Positions 26,437 through 34,852 of a stretch of 64,000 nucleotides of DNA are shown here, piece after piece. Location: positions 62,001-126,000 of the forward strand of contig NZ_JADPIB010000002.1 in NCBI RefSeq assembly GCF_015767265.1, in the 5' to 3' direction. A program made the position numbers and the translations under genes. The stretch is from Aureivirga marina. GTDB taxonomy: Bacteria > Bacteroidota > Bacteroidia > Flavobacteriales > Flavobacteriaceae. Position 1 is the first letter of the stretch. Each line of letters begins with the position of its first letter. Below the pieces are notes generated by a model. It was not told the DNA's origin. It did not search any database and saw only the letters and a list, made by a program, of their open reading frames with translations.

Positions 26437-26467
26437 AAAAGCAGAAATTTAATTTCTGCTTTTTTTA
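26437..26467 (-). terminator. Attenuator hairpin between precursor and VKOR gene
   Basis: Stem AAAAGCAGAAA / TTTCTGCTTTT with a 5-nt loop, 15 nt past the precursor stop and ending 12 nt before the VKOR start. The minus-strand T run is only four long, so read-through is likely; this would give more precursor than exporter mRNA. Confidence 0.65.
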
Positions 26468-26481
26468 AAGTTTAATATTTA

Positions 26482-26631
26482 TTAACCGTATGATTCATCG
26501 CCTGGAACACAAGAATTAAATCGACAAATTTCCCCAGGAGGACATCCTCCTGGACAACCTATCCTATTCCCTCCATTAATGTTTTTTTGAGCTTCTTTGT
26601 TTAATTTTTTTGCTTCTGCTAATTTCTTCAT
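26482..26631 (-). CDS. Double-glycine leader peptide precursor with four-cysteine core
   Basis: 49-residue peptide, ATG at 26631. The leader (residues 1-21) ends in LNKEAQKNINGG, which has Leu at -12, Ile at -4 and Gly-Gly at -2/-1 as in bacteriocin and pheromone leaders cut by C39 peptidases. The 28-residue core starts NRIGCPGGCPPGEIC and has four cysteines (C26, C30, C36, C41; spacing C-x3-C-x5-C-x4-C) plus many Gly and Pro. This predicts a small peptide with two disulphides. It is the first gene of the operon with the VKOR-Trx oxidase, C39 exporter and HlyD adaptor, and has its own near-ideal promoter. It may be a bacteriocin or a signalling peptide. No immunity gene is recognised nearby. 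Confidence 0.85.
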   Translation of the reverse strand: MKKLAEAKKLNKEAQKNINGGNRIGCPGGCPPGEICRFNSCVPGDESYG

Positions 26632-26691
26632 AATTAAAATTAATTTTTTGATTAAGCTTCTATTTATTTTAAGACACAGAAACTATGATGT

Positions 26692-26705
26692 CTTTTCTAG
26701 AAAAG
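26692..26705 (-). promoter_or_regulatory. Palindrome CTTTTCTAGAAAAG in the precursor leader
   Basis: Perfect 14-bp palindrome between the promoter and the precursor start, next to a 6-bp inverted repeat (AAGACA 26671-26676 with TGTCTT 26689-26694). It could bind a dimeric regulator or form a 5' UTR hairpin. Confidence 0.4.
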
Positions 26706-26756
26706 GATTAACCCTTATTCATTAAAAATTGCAATTTTAATATCGTTCTTCTTTAA

Positions 26757-26788
26757 CAAATATATCTTTTTATGTTTAAAAAAGCAAA
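26757..26788 (-). promoter_or_regulatory. Promoter of the peptide operon (-7 TATATTTG, -33 TTTG)
   Basis: Minus-strand -7 box at 26757-26764 and TTTG at 26785-26788 with 20-nt spacing. Both elements are exact. The start codon is 126 nt downstream of the box, giving a 5' leader of about 120 nt. Confidence 0.75.
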
Positions 26789-27009
26789 TGATTTTTATCA
26801 TAAAATCATAATTTTAACATTTAATTAAAGATATAATATTAATGTTAACTTCAATATATAACTTCCTAAATTAAATATTTATTGTGTAAATCAACGGATT
26901 AAATAAATATTTTAACAGAACTCGTATATCTTAAAATTAATAAATTATTTTTAAAATATCTAATTATAATTATATAATTGAAATTATATATACTAAAATT
27001 ATGCCAGAA

Positions 27010-27783
27010 TTATAAAATCTTTTTAATTACTCGAAGTTTATGTGTATGTTTCCTTAAATCAGTATTATAAATCCCACTATGGTCCAATCTATCGATACGA
27101 ACTTTACCATGTGCATGAATGATATAATTATCTTTCATGATAATTCCCACATGTGTAATTTTTCCATCTTTATTATCAAAAAATGCTAAATCTCCTGGAT
27201 CGCTTTCTTCAATAAAACTCAATGCTTCTCCCTGTGTAGCTTGTTGTGAAGCATCTCTTAATAATTTACATCCACATAATTTATAAACCATTTGTGTAAA
27301 ACCAGAGCAGTCAATTCCAAATGGCGATTTCCCTCCCCATAAATAAGGAGTATTTAAATATAAAAAAGCAGTTTCAACCAATTTATCTCTTAAAACTTCT
27401 GTATTACATCTTACTTTTCCTTCATAAATATAAGATGTCTCATTTATAGATAATTGATTATTTTCAAAATTAGGCAAAGTCGCACCTAAAGGTATTGTAG
27501 TTAAATTTTGCTCTTTATCATAAACAAAATCAACCAATTCACTAGCAGAGTGAATTGGTGATTTTTCTAAATTATTATAAATTTCCTTAGAAATTATTTC
27601 ATATTGCTTATTATCAATCCATCCTTCGTAATTATCATATGCTGAACGAACCTTACTCCACTTTTTACGTTGTTCTAAGATTTTAAAATGTTCACCAAAA
27701 AGAATTTGAGACACCATTTCACTCTTATCATCAGGCTTGTCTCTCATCGGGATAATACTCAAATTACAAATAGCGTATTGCAT
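27010..27783 (-). CDS. NlpC/P60 (C40) cysteine peptidase with SH3 domain
   Basis: 257-residue cell-wall endopeptidase-type protein. Residues 1-65 form a bacterial SH3-like domain (MRDKPDDKSEMVSQILFGE then WSKVRSAYDNYEGWI), as in YkfC-like dipeptidyl peptidases. The NlpC/P60 domain covers 130-257, with catalytic C159 (GIDCSGFTQ), H211 (ITHVGIIM) and H223 (IIHAHG). No signal peptide is found, so it is probably cytoplasmic and active in recycling of murein peptides rather than in wall lysis. It starts 30 nt after the thiolase stop, and the two may be co-transcribed. Confidence 0.9.
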   Translation of the reverse strand: MQYAICNLSIIPMRDKPDDKSEMVSQILFGEHFKILEQRKKWSKVRSAYDNYEGWIDNKQYEIISKEIYNNLEKSPIHSASELVDFVYDKEQNLTTIPLGATLPNFENNQLSINETSYIYEGKVRCNTEVLRDKLVETAFLYLNTPYLWGGKSPFGIDCSGFTQMVYKLCGCKLLRDASQQATQGEALSFIEESDPGDLAFFDNKDGKITHVGIIMKDNYIIHAHGKVRIDRLDHSGIYNTDLRKHTHKLRVIKKIL

Positions 27784-27813
27784 ATATTTTTCGGATTGAT
27801 TTATTTAAAGATA

Positions 27814-28989
27814 TTACATTCTTTCTAAAACGATAGCACTTGCTCCACCACCACCGTTACAAATTCCGGCAGCTCCAATTTTAGCATCATTTTGTTCAAG
27901 AACACTTAATAAAGTTACAACAATTCTAGCACCTGAACATCCAAGTGGGTGTCCTAAAGAAACTGCACCTCCATTAACATTTACCTTTGATGCATCTAAT
28001 CCTAAAATCTTCATATTTGCTAATCCAACAACACTAAATGCCTCATTGAATTCAAAATAATCAACATCATCAATAGAAATTCCTGCTTTATCTAAAGCTT
28101 TTGGCATTGCTTTAGCTGGCGCTGTTGTAAACCATTCTGGCTCTTGAGCAGCATCAGCATATCCAGTCACTTTTGCTAAAGGTTTTAACCCTAATTCAGC
28201 AGCTTTATCAGCACTCATTAAAATTACAGCAGCAGCTCCATCATTTAAAGTCGAAGCATTTGCAGCAGTTACAGTTCCATCTTTAGAGAAAGCTGGACGT
28301 AAAGCTGGAATTTTTTCCATTTTTACATTTGTATACTCCTCATCTTTTGAAACCACAACAGGTTCTCCTCTTCTTTGAGGTACCTCAACTGGAACAACTT
28401 CATTATCAAATTTTCCTGCTTCCCATGCAGCAGCAGATCTATTATAAGATTCAACAGCAAATGCATCTTGCTCTTCTCTTGAAAATTCATGCTCTGTTGC
28501 ACATAAATCAGCACAAACTCCCATTAATTTTTGAGAATAAACATCTGTTAATCCATCTTTAATTAATCCATCAACAGCATTGAAGTTTCCAAATTTATGT
28601 CCATTTCTTCCATCAATATAATGTGGAACCATTGACATATTTTCCATTCCTCCTGCCACAATAACTTCAGCATCTCCAGCTTTAATAGCTTGAGCGGCTT
28701 GCATAATTGTTTTCATTCCAGAAGAACATACTTTATTTACAGTTGTACAAGGAACATCTTGAGAAATTCCAGCATAAATTGCAGCTTGACGAGCTGGAGC
28801 TTGCCCTACGTTTGCTTGTAATACATTCCCAAAAATTACTTCATCAACTAATTTTGCATCTAAATTTATTTTATTTAAAGCACCTTTGATTGCTACTGCT
28901 CCTAACTGTGGCGCTGATACAGAAGATAATCCTCCTAAAAACTTTCCAAGTGGCGTTCTTGCAGCTGATACTATTACTACATCCTTCAT
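27814..28989 (-). CDS. Acetyl-CoA C-acyltransferase (thiolase)
   Basis: 391-residue thiolase. All catalytic residues are present: nucleophile C88 ([10 protein letters not shown]), the NEAFSVVG motif, H347 ([12 protein letters not shown]) and C377 (CNGGGGASA). The length and motifs fit cytosolic acetoacetyl-CoA/3-ketoacyl-CoA thiolases that condense or cleave acyl-CoA. No other beta-oxidation genes are adjacent, so the biosynthetic or degradative direction is undecided. A near-consensus -7 box (TATTTTCG, minus strand, 29027-29034) lies 37 nt upstream. The C40 peptidase gene follows closely. Confidence 0.94.
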   Translation of the reverse strand: MKDVVIVSAARTPLGKFLGGLSSVSAPQLGAVAIKGALNKINLDAKLVDEVIFGNVLQANVGQAPARQAAIYAGISQDVPCTTVNKVCSSGMKTIMQAAQAIKAGDAEVIVAGGMENMSMVPHYIDGRNGHKFGNFNAVDGLIKDGLTDVYSQKLMGVCADLCATEHEFSREEQDAFAVESYNRSAAAWEAGKFDNEVVPVEVPQRRGEPVVVSKDEEYTNVKMEKIPALRPAFSKDGTVTAANASTLNDGAAAVILMSADKAAELGLKPLAKVTGYADAAQEPEWFTTAPAKAMPKALDKAGISIDDVDYFEFNEAFSVVGLANMKILGLDASKVNVNGGAVSLGHPLGCSGARIVVTLLSVLEQNDAKIGAAGICNGGGGASAIVLERM

Positions 28990-29451
28990 TTTTATATAAT
29001 TTTGTGGTTTTATTTTTTGATACTGCGAAAATAAGATTTTTTTTAGAGATTATCAGTAGCATTCTCCTTTTACTCTTATTTAATTAATAGAAATTTTAAT
29101 TTTATTTCTCAAAAAGAATGAATTCTCCTTTCTTCTTCTCTTCAATTTAATTTCAACTTTTGGCATCCACCTTCTTTTAATTGCATTTTTCAAAACGTTT
29201 AAAGCTATGATTTTTACATTTTTTTTAAGTTAATCTAACTTCTTTTTTTTAACATTTAAAAACAACTGTATATATGAGTAAAATATTTAACATTTAAAAA
29301 CTTACATCTTATATTTAATCTTTTTTTTTAAGATAATATTTAGTGATTTTATAATAAAAACGCATTAAGATTTTTTTAACGTTTCACACCTATTTTTTGG
29401 AACAGTTCTTTCCTTATATGCCTCCGAAACTGAAACTAAATACAAAACATT
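28990..29451. other. AT-rich divergent intergenic region with direct repeat
   Basis: About 460 nt between divergent genes. A 15-bp direct repeat TTAACATTTAAAAAC occurs at 29249-29263 and 29287-29301 (38 bp apart), and a lone sequence at 29181-29200 resembles the type A unit of the repeat at 12591. No gene is supported. Confidence 0.5.
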
Positions 29452-30336
29452 ATGATAAAAATTTCAAACAAACTTTTAGTAGTATTAGGAATCGTTGGTT
29501 TAACATTAGGATTTCAAGCTTGTTCAGATGATGATACAACGGATGATCCAGTAGTTGAAAATCCAGATAACCCAGATGAAGAAGATCCAAACGGTGAAGA
29601 TCCAGATAATGAAAATCCTGACGAAGAAGATCCAAATGGAGAAGACCCAAATGGAGAAGATCCAGATGATGGAGATGACAATACAGATCCAGATGATCCT
29701 GATACAGATCCAATTCCAGGAGACAATGGACAATTAGTAGAAAATGGTCCAAATACTTTCTCACAAACTCCTTGGAGTGAAAATTATAGCGCTGGTGGAT
29801 TAAGTTCTCCTGCCGCAGATTATTCTTTAGACACACCAAATCCAATTTTATCAGAAACTCCAAATGGTGTTTACATGTCTAATGTTCCTTTAACGCTTGA
29901 AGTTGAAGATAGAAAACAATCAGATTGGTTTGCACATCGAGTTTTAAAATTCACAAACCGTTCTAACAAAAATTTACATATTGATTCTGGTTTCTTAATA
30001 GTAAAAGCTCCTTCTGGGTCACCACTTTCACACTCTTTCTGGAATAGCCGTTCTCCTTTTGGACATCCACAACAAGATTATGTAGAAGTAAATATTCCTA
30101 ATTCAACTAATTCATACTACATTGCTAGACTTGTTTTCCACGATGTAGGTGAAAGCCAAAGAACTGCTTATCCAAACGAGCCTTTCGAATATCGTTTAGG
30201 AATTCCAATTGATCCAAATAACGGATACCTTTCTGAAGAAGAAACTAAAAACTCTATAATCTTTATTGCTGATTTAAATGGTGAGAAAAACCAAGATTTA
30301 GTAGAAAAATACGGATTAAAGAGATTCACTGACTAA
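29452..30336 (+). CDS. Surface lipoprotein with acidic tandem-repeat tether
   Basis: 294-residue lipoprotein (lipobox FQAC, C24). The residues after the lipidated Cys are SDDD, the type of acidic export signal reported for surface-exposed lipoproteins in flavobacteria. Residues about 25-90 are a low-complexity tether made of Asp, Glu, Pro, Asn and Gly with repeated EEDPNGEDP-like units, visible also as an imperfect DNA repeat. The remaining ~200 residues form a beta-rich domain (for example WFAHRVLKFTNRSNKNLHIDSG) that I do not recognise. The tether would hold this domain away from the outer membrane. Strong terminator downstream. Confidence 0.75.
   Translation: MIKISNKLLVVLGIVGLTLGFQACSDDDTTDDPVVENPDNPDEEDPNGEDPDNENPDEEDPNGEDPNGEDPDDGDDNTDPDDPDTDPIPGDNGQLVENGPNTFSQTPWSENYSAGGLSSPAADYSLDTPNPILSETPNGVYMSNVPLTLEVEDRKQSDWFAHRVLKFTNRSNKNLHIDSGFLIVKAPSGSPLSHSFWNSRSPFGHPQQDYVEVNIPNSTNSYYIARLVFHDVGESQRTAYPNEPFEYRLGIPIDPNNGYLSEEETKNSIIFIADLNGEKNQDLVEKYGLKRFTD
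29575..29715 (+). repeat. Imperfect in-frame repeat coding the acidic tether
   Basis: Units such as GAAGATCCAAATGGA recur with small changes, coding Glu-Asp-Pro-Asn-Gly. Long open frames on the opposite strand here are artefacts of this repeat. Confidence 0.7.
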
Positions 30337-30374
30337 GAAAAATAGTTTAGGTTCATATTCATTTCATTTGTGAA

Positions 30375-30410
30375 AAAAGAGGCTAAATCATTAATGATTT
30401 AGCCTCTTTT
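30375..30410. terminator. Strong bidirectional terminator
   Basis: Perfect 36-nt palindrome (AAAAGAGGCTAAATCATT and its complement) between convergent lipoprotein genes. On the minus strand six T residues follow. Confidence 0.9.
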
Positions 30411-30427
30411 ACTTACCCTATATAAAT

Positions 30428-30871
30428 TTACCTACTGTATTTTCTAACATTAGAAAAAGAAGAGACAGACTTTGTTTTCGAAACACCTTTATTTCTGTAG
30501 AATATTTTTGCTGTCCCCTCTTTTAAAACACACGAAACAATATTTTTGTTTATTACATTATTTTCTAAATTCCCACTGACTATTTTGTAATTTCCAGCTT
30601 GAATTTTTGTAGTATTTAATATTGTTTTTTCTTGTTTTAAATTAAATTCAAGTTTACCACACATTCCAGCTAAATTCACATAAATACTGTCAATTTCTAT
30701 TTCTTTTTTTGTTGTTATATCAATCTCAATTCTTTTATAAGGTGAAATAGATTCTATCCCTGGAAAAATTTGCTGCATTTCTGCCAAATCAACTTTTATA
30801 CTTCCACAAGAAATCATTGAAAACACTAAAAAAAACAACAAATATTTCTTCATTTTCATGTTTTTATTCAA
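30428..30871 (-). CDS. Small lipoprotein of unknown function
   Basis: 147 residues from the first ATG, with a lipobox SMISC. The first ATG (30871) overlaps the stop of the upstream T9SS gene by 8 nt; an internal Met at 30853 (MKKYLLFF) gives a more typical lipoprotein signal and no overlap, and may be the true start. The mature part has no recognised domain. It is moderately basic with two internal Cys (MCGKLE, VSCVLK) and ends in a Ser/Lys/Arg-rich stretch. Tight linkage to the Asp-box T9SS protein implies co-transcription, but no functional link is known. Confidence 0.65.
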   Translation of the reverse strand: MNKNMKMKKYLLFFLVFSMISCGSIKVDLAEMQQIFPGIESISPYKRIEIDITTKKEIEIDSIYVNLAGMCGKLEFNLKQEKTILNTTKIQAGNYKIVSGNLENNVINKNIVSCVLKEGTAKIFYRNKGVSKTKSVSSFSNVRKYSR

Positions 30872-33359
30872 TTACTAATTTTTGAGTTTTTTCTCTACCT
30901 TCTGAACTAATTTTCACTAAATATAAACCTGTAGCAACATTTTCTAAATTAATAGAAACTTGCTCTTTTTTTGTTTCAGAATGATAAACTACTCCTCCAA
31001 TTCTATTATAAATAATTATACTTTTTTCTTTAAATTCTGGTGGAAAATTAATTACAAAATTACCACTTGATGGATTCGGATAAACCGAAAATAAATTATC
31101 TTCAAATTCTGGTGTATTTATAGAAGAGTTAATTACAATATCCCAAATTCCTCTTCCAAAAGTTGCTATACGAAGTCGATTTACTTCACCATAAAAAATC
31201 TCCATATCATTTACAATTACATTTGGTAATCCATTTCCAAAAATCTCCCAATCACCTTCTACATCTTGCTGATTTAAACGAAAAACTTTTACATCTGTTC
31301 CTAAATATAAATTACCATTTCCTCCTGTTTCATATAGAATTTTATGCATTGGAATATTTGGTAAAGAACCAGAAATATTTGTCCAACTTCCACCGCTGTT
31401 TGTTGATTTATAGACTTTTTCCCCAGCTGTATATCCGCTATATGTAATATAAACTTCATTTGGATTTGTAGAATTTACAGCGATACTTGTAATTCTGTTA
31501 TCAGAAGGTTGCGTTATTGTTTGCCATGAGCTTCCTCCATTTGTAGTTCTATATAAATTTGTATTACTAGCAATGTAAATTATATTCGGATTTGAAGGTG
31601 CAATTGTAAGAACTTTTACACCAAAAGTTGGCGAAGATAAATTTGTCCATGATGTTCCACTATTTGTAGATTTATAAATATTTGAAAATCCTCCAAAAAG
31701 AATTGTCGGAATTGTTGGATGTATTTCCAATGGCCAAACAAAACTATTTCCAAATGGTGTATTTAAAACTTGTGGATCTGTAGCCCAACCATTTGTAGTT
31801 CTTTCAACATATCCAAATTGAGAACACGTCCAAGCAACATTTGAATTGGAATAATTCCAAACTGCTTCCACACCATCTGTTCCATAATTTCTATTTATCC
31901 AATCATTTCCGTTGTATTGTGTCACATCATTATCTTGCGCTCCAGCCAAAATAAAATCTTTGTTTTGTGGCGTTACAGCTAATTTATAATATTGTGTAAT
32001 TGCTAATCCTCCTGACAAATCTACCCAAGGTGTAGAACTTGTAATGTCTCCTTTATTTAAACCTCCATCATTTGCTGAAAAAACAGTTGTATTACTTCCC
32101 GGTAAAAACTTTAAATCATGATGATCTGAATGCACATAAAAAAACGGATCACTTGGCGTCCAATATCCATTTAAATAAACTTCCCAATTTGCTCCACCAT
32201 CCATAGAACGATGTCCATTTACACCTCCAACTAAAATTAAATTTTTGTTATTTGGTGCAATCGTTACTGTTTGATTATAATTCCCTTGTGTATTAAATTC
32301 ATCTGGTGGGTTTACAGTAGACCAGCTAACTCCTCCATTGGAAGATTTATAAAAATCATTTGAAGTAATTGCAAAAATAAAATTTGAATCATTTTCTGTA
32401 AGTGCGATATCTAATCTTCCTGATCCAAAATTTTGTGTTGATTCATCCCAAGTTTCACCTGAATCTGCCGAACTATAAAAAGAACCAGAATTACTAGTTG
32501 CAAACATTATAGAAGCATCTCCTTTTTTAAATAAAATATCATTAAATCCTCCTGATGTTGTTTCTTTAGAAGTCCAATTCGCTCCAGCATCTGTAGATTT
32601 GTAAATTGCTGTATTTGTAGTAGCAAAAAGTATATTTGAATTATTTGGATCAATTACAATATGCGCAACTAAAAAATCTTGAGTTACATCAAAATTTAAA
32701 CCTGTTAAATTCCAAGTTTCTCCTCCATCAGTTGATTTTAAAACTCCAAAAGATCTATTTTGCATTCCATCAAAATCTCCTGTTGCTACATATATGATAT
32801 CTGAATTATTTGGATCAACTGCAATATCTGAAACTCCCAAATTTGTAACAGTATCACCTTTTGAAATCCAAGTTGCTCCTTGATCTTCTGATTTCCAAAT
32901 ACCTCCTCCTGGCGAACCAACCCAAAGTACATTTGCATTACTAGGATCAAATGTCACAACATTTAATCGTCCTAATCCTGCATAAAAAGTTACAGTTGAT
33001 TCTGGGATTTCATTTGGACCTAAAGAAACCCAATCATTATCTTCATTTACTTCTCTTTTATTTGCTTTATTTTGTATATATAAATTCCATTCTTTGTAGT
33101 TTTTTAATGGATTTACAAAATTATTTGAAGCATCAACTCTAGTTTCCCAGAAATATTTCCAACGTTCAAATTGCTTAACTTTCTTTAAATTTTTTCTATT
33201 TAAACTTCGGACATTTTCTAAGTAATTAGATAGCTCTTTTTCTCCATCTTTATGAATGCTTTCAAAGTTTTTTTCTTGAGTAAGCATTTCAAATCTCCAA
33301 TTTTCTTGTCCAAATGAAAAAATAGAGAAAATAAACAATAGTAAAGTAATTTTTTTCAT
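30864..33359 (-). CDS. Asp-box (sortilin/BNR-like) propeller protein with T9SS sorting domain
   Basis: 831-residue secreted protein. Signal peptide residues 1-17 (SFG|QEN). The body holds a long series of Asp-box repeats, for example SEDQGATW, STDGGETW, STDAGANW, SADSGETW, STNSGTSW and TTNGGSSW. This indicates two sortilin/VPS10-type propellers similar to exported glycosidase-like or adhesin proteins. No catalytic residues are evident. The last ~75 residues are a T9SS type A sorting domain (VYPNPSSGNFVINF, GLYLVKISSEGR). It should be exported by T9SS. A small lipoprotein gene follows with overlap. Confidence 0.88.
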   Translation of the reverse strand: MKKITLLLFIFSIFSFGQENWRFEMLTQEKNFESIHKDGEKELSNYLENVRSLNRKNLKKVKQFERWKYFWETRVDASNNFVNPLKNYKEWNLYIQNKANKREVNEDNDWVSLGPNEIPESTVTFYAGLGRLNVVTFDPSNANVLWVGSPGGGIWKSEDQGATWISKGDTVTNLGVSDIAVDPNNSDIIYVATGDFDGMQNRSFGVLKSTDGGETWNLTGLNFDVTQDFLVAHIVIDPNNSNILFATTNTAIYKSTDAGANWTSKETTSGGFNDILFKKGDASIMFATSNSGSFYSSADSGETWDESTQNFGSGRLDIALTENDSNFIFAITSNDFYKSSNGGVSWSTVNPPDEFNTQGNYNQTVTIAPNNKNLILVGGVNGHRSMDGGANWEVYLNGYWTPSDPFFYVHSDHHDLKFLPGSNTTVFSANDGGLNKGDITSSTPWVDLSGGLAITQYYKLAVTPQNKDFILAGAQDNDVTQYNGNDWINRNYGTDGVEAVWNYSNSNVAWTCSQFGYVERTTNGWATDPQVLNTPFGNSFVWPLEIHPTIPTILFGGFSNIYKSTNSGTSWTNLSSPTFGVKVLTIAPSNPNIIYIASNTNLYRTTNGGSSWQTITQPSDNRITSIAVNSTNPNEVYITYSGYTAGEKVYKSTNSGGSWTNISGSLPNIPMHKILYETGGNGNLYLGTDVKVFRLNQQDVEGDWEIFGNGLPNVIVNDMEIFYGEVNRLRIATFGRGIWDIVINSSINTPEFEDNLFSVYPNPSSGNFVINFPPEFKEKSIIIYNRIGGVVYHSETKKEQVSINLENVATGLYLVKISSEGREKTQKLVIE

Positions 33360-33459
33360 GAATATAATCTATTTAATATTCTGTAAATATAATCATTAAA
33401 TAAATTATAATCATTTGATTTTTAGTTAATTAACAATTTGAAAATCAACTAATTAGCAT

Positions 33460-33484
33460 AAAAAAACCTCTAAAAAGAGGTTGT
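33460..33484 (-). terminator. Terminator after mazG
   Basis: Stem AACCTCT / AGAGGTT with an AAAA loop and seven T residues on the minus strand, immediately after the mazG stop. Confidence 0.85.
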
Positions 33485-33486
33485 TG

Positions 33487-34260
33487 TTATTTTGCTTGAT
33501 TCCAATAAAAATCCATTTCTTCTAATGTCATTTCGGTGAGATCTAAATTATTTTCTCTTGCTTTTTCTTCCAAATATTGAAATCTGTGAATAAACTTTTT
33601 ATTTGTTCTTTCCAAAGCATTTTCAGGATTGATATTTAAGAACCTTGCATAATTAATAATAGAAAATAAAACATCGCCAAGCTCTGATTCCATCTGGTCT
33701 TTATCTTCTTTTTTAATTTCTACTTGCAATTCATCCAATTCTTCTTGCACTTTTTCCCAAACTTGTTCTTTGTTCTCCCAATCAAATCCAACACCTCTTG
33801 CCTTTTCCTGAATTCTACTTGCTTTTACCATCGCAGGAAGTGATTTTGGAACTCCTTCTAAAACAGATTTTTTTCCTTTGCCTTCTTTTAGTTTTAGTTT
33901 TTCCCAATTTTTCTTTACTTCTTCTTCATTTTCTACTTTGATATCTCCGTAAATATGAGGATGACGATAAATCAGTTTTTCTGAAATTTGGTTTGCAACA
34001 TCTGCTATATCAAAAGCATTTTTCTCTTGACCGATTTTTGAATAAAAAACAATATGAAGCAATAAATCTCCCAATTCTTTTTTAATTTCTTCCAAATCAT
34101 TTTCTATAATTGCATCTCCAAGTTCGTATGTTTCCTCAATTGTCAAATGTCGCAAAGATTCTAAAGTTTGCTTTTTATCCCAAGGACACTTCTCTCTTAA
34201 ATCGTCCATTATATCTAACAAACGACCAAATGCTTTTAGTTTTTCTTCTTTAGAATTCAT
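33487..34260 (-). CDS. mazG: Nucleoside triphosphate pyrophosphohydrolase
   Basis: 257-residue tandem-domain MazG, which hydrolyses (d)NTPs to monophosphates and pyrophosphate and helps clear aberrant nucleotides. The N-terminal domain has KCPWDKKQT, EETYELGDAI and ELGDLLLHIVFYS. The second has EEELDELQVE-type residues (VQEELDELQVEI) and ESELGDVLFSIINYAR, giving the metal-binding ExxE/ExxD sets. The length is typical. It starts 1 nt after the stop of the HAD-phosphatase gene and is the last gene of a four-gene run (UbiA, GT-C, HAD, mazG). That position is probably historical rather than functional. Confidence 0.93.
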   Translation of the reverse strand: MNSKEEKLKAFGRLLDIMDDLREKCPWDKKQTLESLRHLTIEETYELGDAIIENDLEEIKKELGDLLLHIVFYSKIGQEKNAFDIADVANQISEKLIYRHPHIYGDIKVENEEEVKKNWEKLKLKEGKGKKSVLEGVPKSLPAMVKASRIQEKARGVGFDWENKEQVWEKVQEELDELQVEIKKEDKDQMESELGDVLFSIINYARFLNINPENALERTNKKFIHRFQYLEEKARENNLDLTEMTLEEMDFYWNQAK

Positions 34261-34261
34261 T

Positions 34262-34852
34262 TTAAAAAGATTTAAAAAATTTATGATTTGCGATTCTTAA
34301 AATTCCTTTATCACCTGAACTGTCACCGTATGCATAAATATCTTTAAAAGAATTTAAATCTACTTCTTCTGATAATCTATGTACTTTTTCTTCACCGTAA
34401 CAGTTTCTTGTTTTTAATTTTCCTTTAAAAACAGAATTTTCAAACTCAAATTCTGTTGCAATTAATTTTACTCCGTAATATTCAGCAAAAGGTTTTACCC
34501 AGATAGAAATAGAAGCGGAAACAATATAGATTTCATGATTTTCTTTCTGATGCCATATTAATTTATCCACAGCCTCTTTTCGCATCATTTCCAATCCTTT
34601 TTCTTTAAAAAATAATTCCGATTGTGTATCTAGCCATTCTTTTGTTTTTCCTTCAAAAAAATAAGCCATCATAATTTCTTTTAATTTTTCATTAGAAATA
34701 ATCTTCAAAAAATATAGTTTGACGTAAAAAGAGCGTAATAAAAACCCAACATACATTTTTGTACTTCCATGTGTGAATTTGATGAATTCAAACATTGTGT
34801 CTTTTGTAGTTAAAGTTCCATCAAAATCAAAAATCGCTAACGTTTTTTTCAT
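34262..34852 (-). CDS. HAD-IB family phosphatase
   Basis: 196-residue haloacid-dehalogenase-type phosphatase of subfamily IB. Motif I is FDFDGTLTTKD, motif II IVSAS, and motif III/IV GDSSGDKGIL. It has the helical cap of the SerB/PgpC-like group. Its start overlaps the stop of the GT-C gene by 4 nt (ATGA), and a UbiA-type phosphoribosyl transferase lies just upstream. It could therefore dephosphorylate a polyprenyl-phospho-phosphoribose intermediate, as proposed for the mycobacterial pathway; this is inference from context. A plain phosphoserine or lipid phosphatase is the alternative. Confidence 0.83.
   Translation of the reverse strand: MKKTLAIFDFDGTLTTKDTMFEFIKFTHGSTKMYVGFLLRSFYVKLYFLKIISNEKLKEIMMAYFFEGKTKEWLDTQSELFFKEKGLEMMRKEAVDKLIWHQKENHEIYIVSASISIWVKPFAEYYGVKLIATEFEFENSVFKGKLKTRNCYGEEKVHRLSEEVDLNSFKDIYAYGDSSGDKGILRIANHKFFKSF

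Larger units (their letters stand above)
26632..27009. other. AT-rich region holding the peptide-operon promoter
   Basis: About 380 nt. It holds the leader of the precursor gene with a 14-bp palindrome (26692-26705), the promoter at 26757-26788, and, toward the C40 peptidase stop, an AT-only inverted repeat TATATAATT-GA-AATTATATA (26971-26990) that may act as a weak terminator. No further short double-glycine peptide is seen. Confidence 0.6.

Noticed and set aside
28323-28889. Several 60-77 residue frames within the thiolase gene on both strands
   Set aside because: They lie inside a complete thiolase with all catalytic residues.
29450-29863. Minus-strand frames (137, 70 and 69 residues) opposite the acidic lipoprotein tether
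   Set aside because: They are reverse readings of a low-complexity repeat and show only Ser/Gly/Pro, Ile/Trp or Leu/His/Asp runs.
31163-31447. 94-residue plus-strand frame inside the Asp-box T9SS gene
   Set aside because: Leu/His-rich shadow of a repetitive coding sequence on the other strand.
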